Assembly: GCA_030038715.1 (NCBI GenBank)
Contig: JASHSO010000536.1
Span: forward strand, 1 to 6,849
DNA length: 6,849 nt
From: Streptosporangiaceae bacterium
GTDB lineage: Bacteria; Actinomycetota; Actinomycetes; Streptosporangiales; Streptosporangiaceae
Direction: 5' to 3'
In this document: positions 5,845 to 6,849 of the stretch, one piece after another
Position numbering within the stretch: the stretch's first letter is position 1
Layout of the letters: every line of letters begins with the position of its first letter
The notes under the pieces: generated by a model
The model's input: only the letters and a program-made list of their open reading frames with translations
Database searches by the model: none
What the model was told of the DNA's origin: nothing
Made by a program: the position numbers and the translations under genes

Positions 5845-5890
5845 CCAGACGGCTACGGCACCGGCCCTATCGTCTGGCCAGCGTGCCAGA
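5845..5890. repeat. Two overlapping inverted repeats at the DinB-gene start
   Basis: CCAGACG (5845-5851) and CGTCTGG (5871-5877) are perfect 7-bp arms 19 nt apart. TCTGGC (5873-5878) and GCCAGA (5885-5890) are perfect 6-bp arms 6 nt apart. They share bases 5873-5877 and so exclude each other in RNA. The first repeat ends within the GGAGG ribosome-binding site of the DinB-fold gene. They could be an RNA fold gating translation or an operator in the gap shared with the divergent ABC gene. Confidence 0.35.
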
Positions 5891-5964
5891 GTTACCCGCT
5901 CTCCGCTACTTGCGGCCGCCGCCCACAGCGGCGCGGCACCGTGTCTGCTTACGGCAAAACTCTG

Positions 5965-5994
5965 GTGACAGCACTGCCGATGGCCGGTTAACCT
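5965..5994 (+). promoter_or_regulatory. Probable leaderless promoter of the ABC exporter gene
   Basis: GTGACA (5965-5970), 18 nt of spacer, then TAACCT (5989-5994), which fits TANNNT. The ATG at 6002 lies 7 nt downstream, where transcription should start. No Shine-Dalgarno is present before that ATG, in keeping with a leaderless mRNA. Confidence 0.5.
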
Positions 5995-6001
5995 GCGGAT
6001 A

Positions 6002-6849
6002 ATGCCCCCAACTTCAGCTGGTTCGCCGCCGCATGCCTCGGCTCAGCCGCCCGGTCCCGCGCAAGCCCAGACGCCGGCAGCGGCCCTGTGGCGCATGCGA
6101 GAGTACCTCCGCCCGTACTATCTCGTCCTGTTCTTCATGATCGCGGCTGCCATCCTGGCAGTGACTGCCGAGACGCTGATCCCGCTGATCACCAAGTCAG
6201 TCATCGACACCGTGGTGGTGCGGGGTATCCGCTCCGAACTCCTGCCGCTCTCCATCGCGGCGATGGCGCTCGGCGCCATCCAGGCCGGGCTGAATTTCTT
6301 CCGCAGGTGGTCCCTTGCCAGCGCGGTGGCCGGCATGGAGAAGACGATTCGCGATGATCTTTACCATCACCTGCAGCGGCTCGAGCCAGCGTTCCACGAC
6401 TCGTGGCAGTCGGGTCAGCTGCTCTCGCGAGCAACCAACGACCTGTCGACGATCAGGCGATTCGCCGGCTTCGGCGTCGTGTTCTTCATCACCAGCACCT
6501 GGACGTTCCTGCTCATCGTGGCGCTGCTCATCGACATGAACTGGTGGCTCGGGACGATCACGGCCTGCCTGTTCGTGCCCGTCTTCGCATTCTGCCTGCG
6601 GTTTGAGAAGCGCTACCGAGTCCTGTCCAGGAGGTACCAGGACCAGCAAGGCGACCTCGCCACCTACGTGGAAGAGGCGGCCGCCGGCATCCGGGTGCTG
6701 AAGTCGCTGGGCAGGCGAGACGAGGCGGCGGCCAAGCACCTGGCGCAGTCCACGGTCGTGTTCCGGACTCAGGTGGACAAGGCGCGGCTGCGCGGCGCAT
6801 TCTGGGCGAGCCTGGACATGGTCCCTAATGCCGTGGTCGGCGTGCTGCT
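6002..6849 (+). CDS. ABC exporter half-transporter, transmembrane domain (cut by window edge)
   Basis: About 282 residues of a type-I ABC exporter of the MsbA/MdlB-like kind, a homo- or heterodimer that uses ATP to drive export of lipids, drugs or peptides across the cytoplasmic membrane. After a Pro/Ala-rich cytoplasmic tail (1-29) come RMREYLRPYY (31-40), a first membrane helix at about 39-63, a second at about 78-98, the coupling-helix segment EKTIRDDLYHHLQRL (113-127), then HDSWQSGQLLSRATNDLSTI (132-151), a hallmark of this subfamily. Membrane helices follow at about 157-177 and 181-200. The block YVEEAAAGIRVLKSLGRRDE (222-241) is the usual EExxxGIRxVKxxGxE-like region of the membrane domain. 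The nucleotide-binding domain must lie beyond the right edge, so Walker motifs are not visible. A pairing second half-transporter may follow. The cargo cannot be predicted. ATG at 6002 is supported by the leaderless promoter spacing. Confidence 0.93.
   Translation, partial: MPPTSAGSPPHASAQPPGPAQAQTPAAALWRMREYLRPYYLVLFFMIAAAILAVTAETLIPLITKSVIDTVVVRGIRSELLPLSIAAMALGAIQAGLNFFRRWSLASAVAGMEKTIRDDLYHHLQRLEPAFHDSWQSGQLLSRATNDLSTIRRFAGFGVVFFITSTWTFLLIVALLIDMNWWLGTITACLFVPVFAFCLRFEKRYRVLSRRYQDQQGDLATYVEEAAAGIRVLKSLGRRDEAAAKHLAQSTVVFRTQVDKARLRGAFWASLDMVPNAVVGVL

Noticed and set aside
1..6849. CRISPR array, tRNA/rRNA genes, insertion sequences or phage genes
   Set aside because: No regularly spaced direct repeats, no tRNA-like cloverleaf, no transposase or integrase frame, and no terminal inverted repeats with target duplications were seen.

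Overview
This window looks like a chromosomal segment of a high-GC actinobacterium. The codons are strongly GC-ending, starts are often GTG or TTG, and two genes have actinobacterial-style leaderless promoters. One encoded protein belongs to the mycothiol-dependent DinB/maleylpyruvate isomerase family, and mycothiol is an actinobacterial thiol. Genus cannot be told from the sequence. Both ends cut through genes.

Layout from left to right. (1) Positions 1-674, minus strand: the N-terminal 224 residues of a branched-chain amino acid aminotransferase (ilvE), running off the left edge. (2) Positions 675-1058: a gene-poor stretch belonging to ilvE. It has a possible promoter at its far end, a leader of about 200 nt rich in competing inverted repeats, and a possible 44-codon small ORF with its own ribosome-binding site just ahead of ilvE. 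(3) Positions 1059-2342, minus strand: a polytopic GT87/DUF2029 (PimE-like) polyprenyl-phosphate-sugar-dependent glycosyltransferase. (4) Positions 2442-3281, plus strand: a divergent AraC-family regulator, then a small GNAT acetyltransferase (3454-3888) read from its own, apparently leaderless, promoter. (5) Positions 3911-5835, minus strand: a two-gene operon. A mycothiol-dependent DinB-fold protein comes first. It overlaps by 16 bp a class-V PLP enzyme annotated in relatives as 'cysteine desulfurase-like', but this copy has no cysteine where desulfurases carry the catalytic one. (6) Positions 6002 to the right edge, plus strand: the membrane domain of an ABC exporter half-transporter, divergent from the operon and probably leaderless.

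The genes do not form one pathway. The clearest functional unit is the DinB/PLP operon, where overlap suggests translational coupling and possibly a shared thiol or sulfur-linked job (inference). The most unusual non-coding signal is the ilvE leader at about 879-1007. There an H-type pseudoknot geometry and an alternative 11-bp long-range helix compete for the same segment, which could make a cis-regulatory RNA switch. This rests on perfect base complementarity alone. No known riboswitch or T-box motif was recognised by eye.
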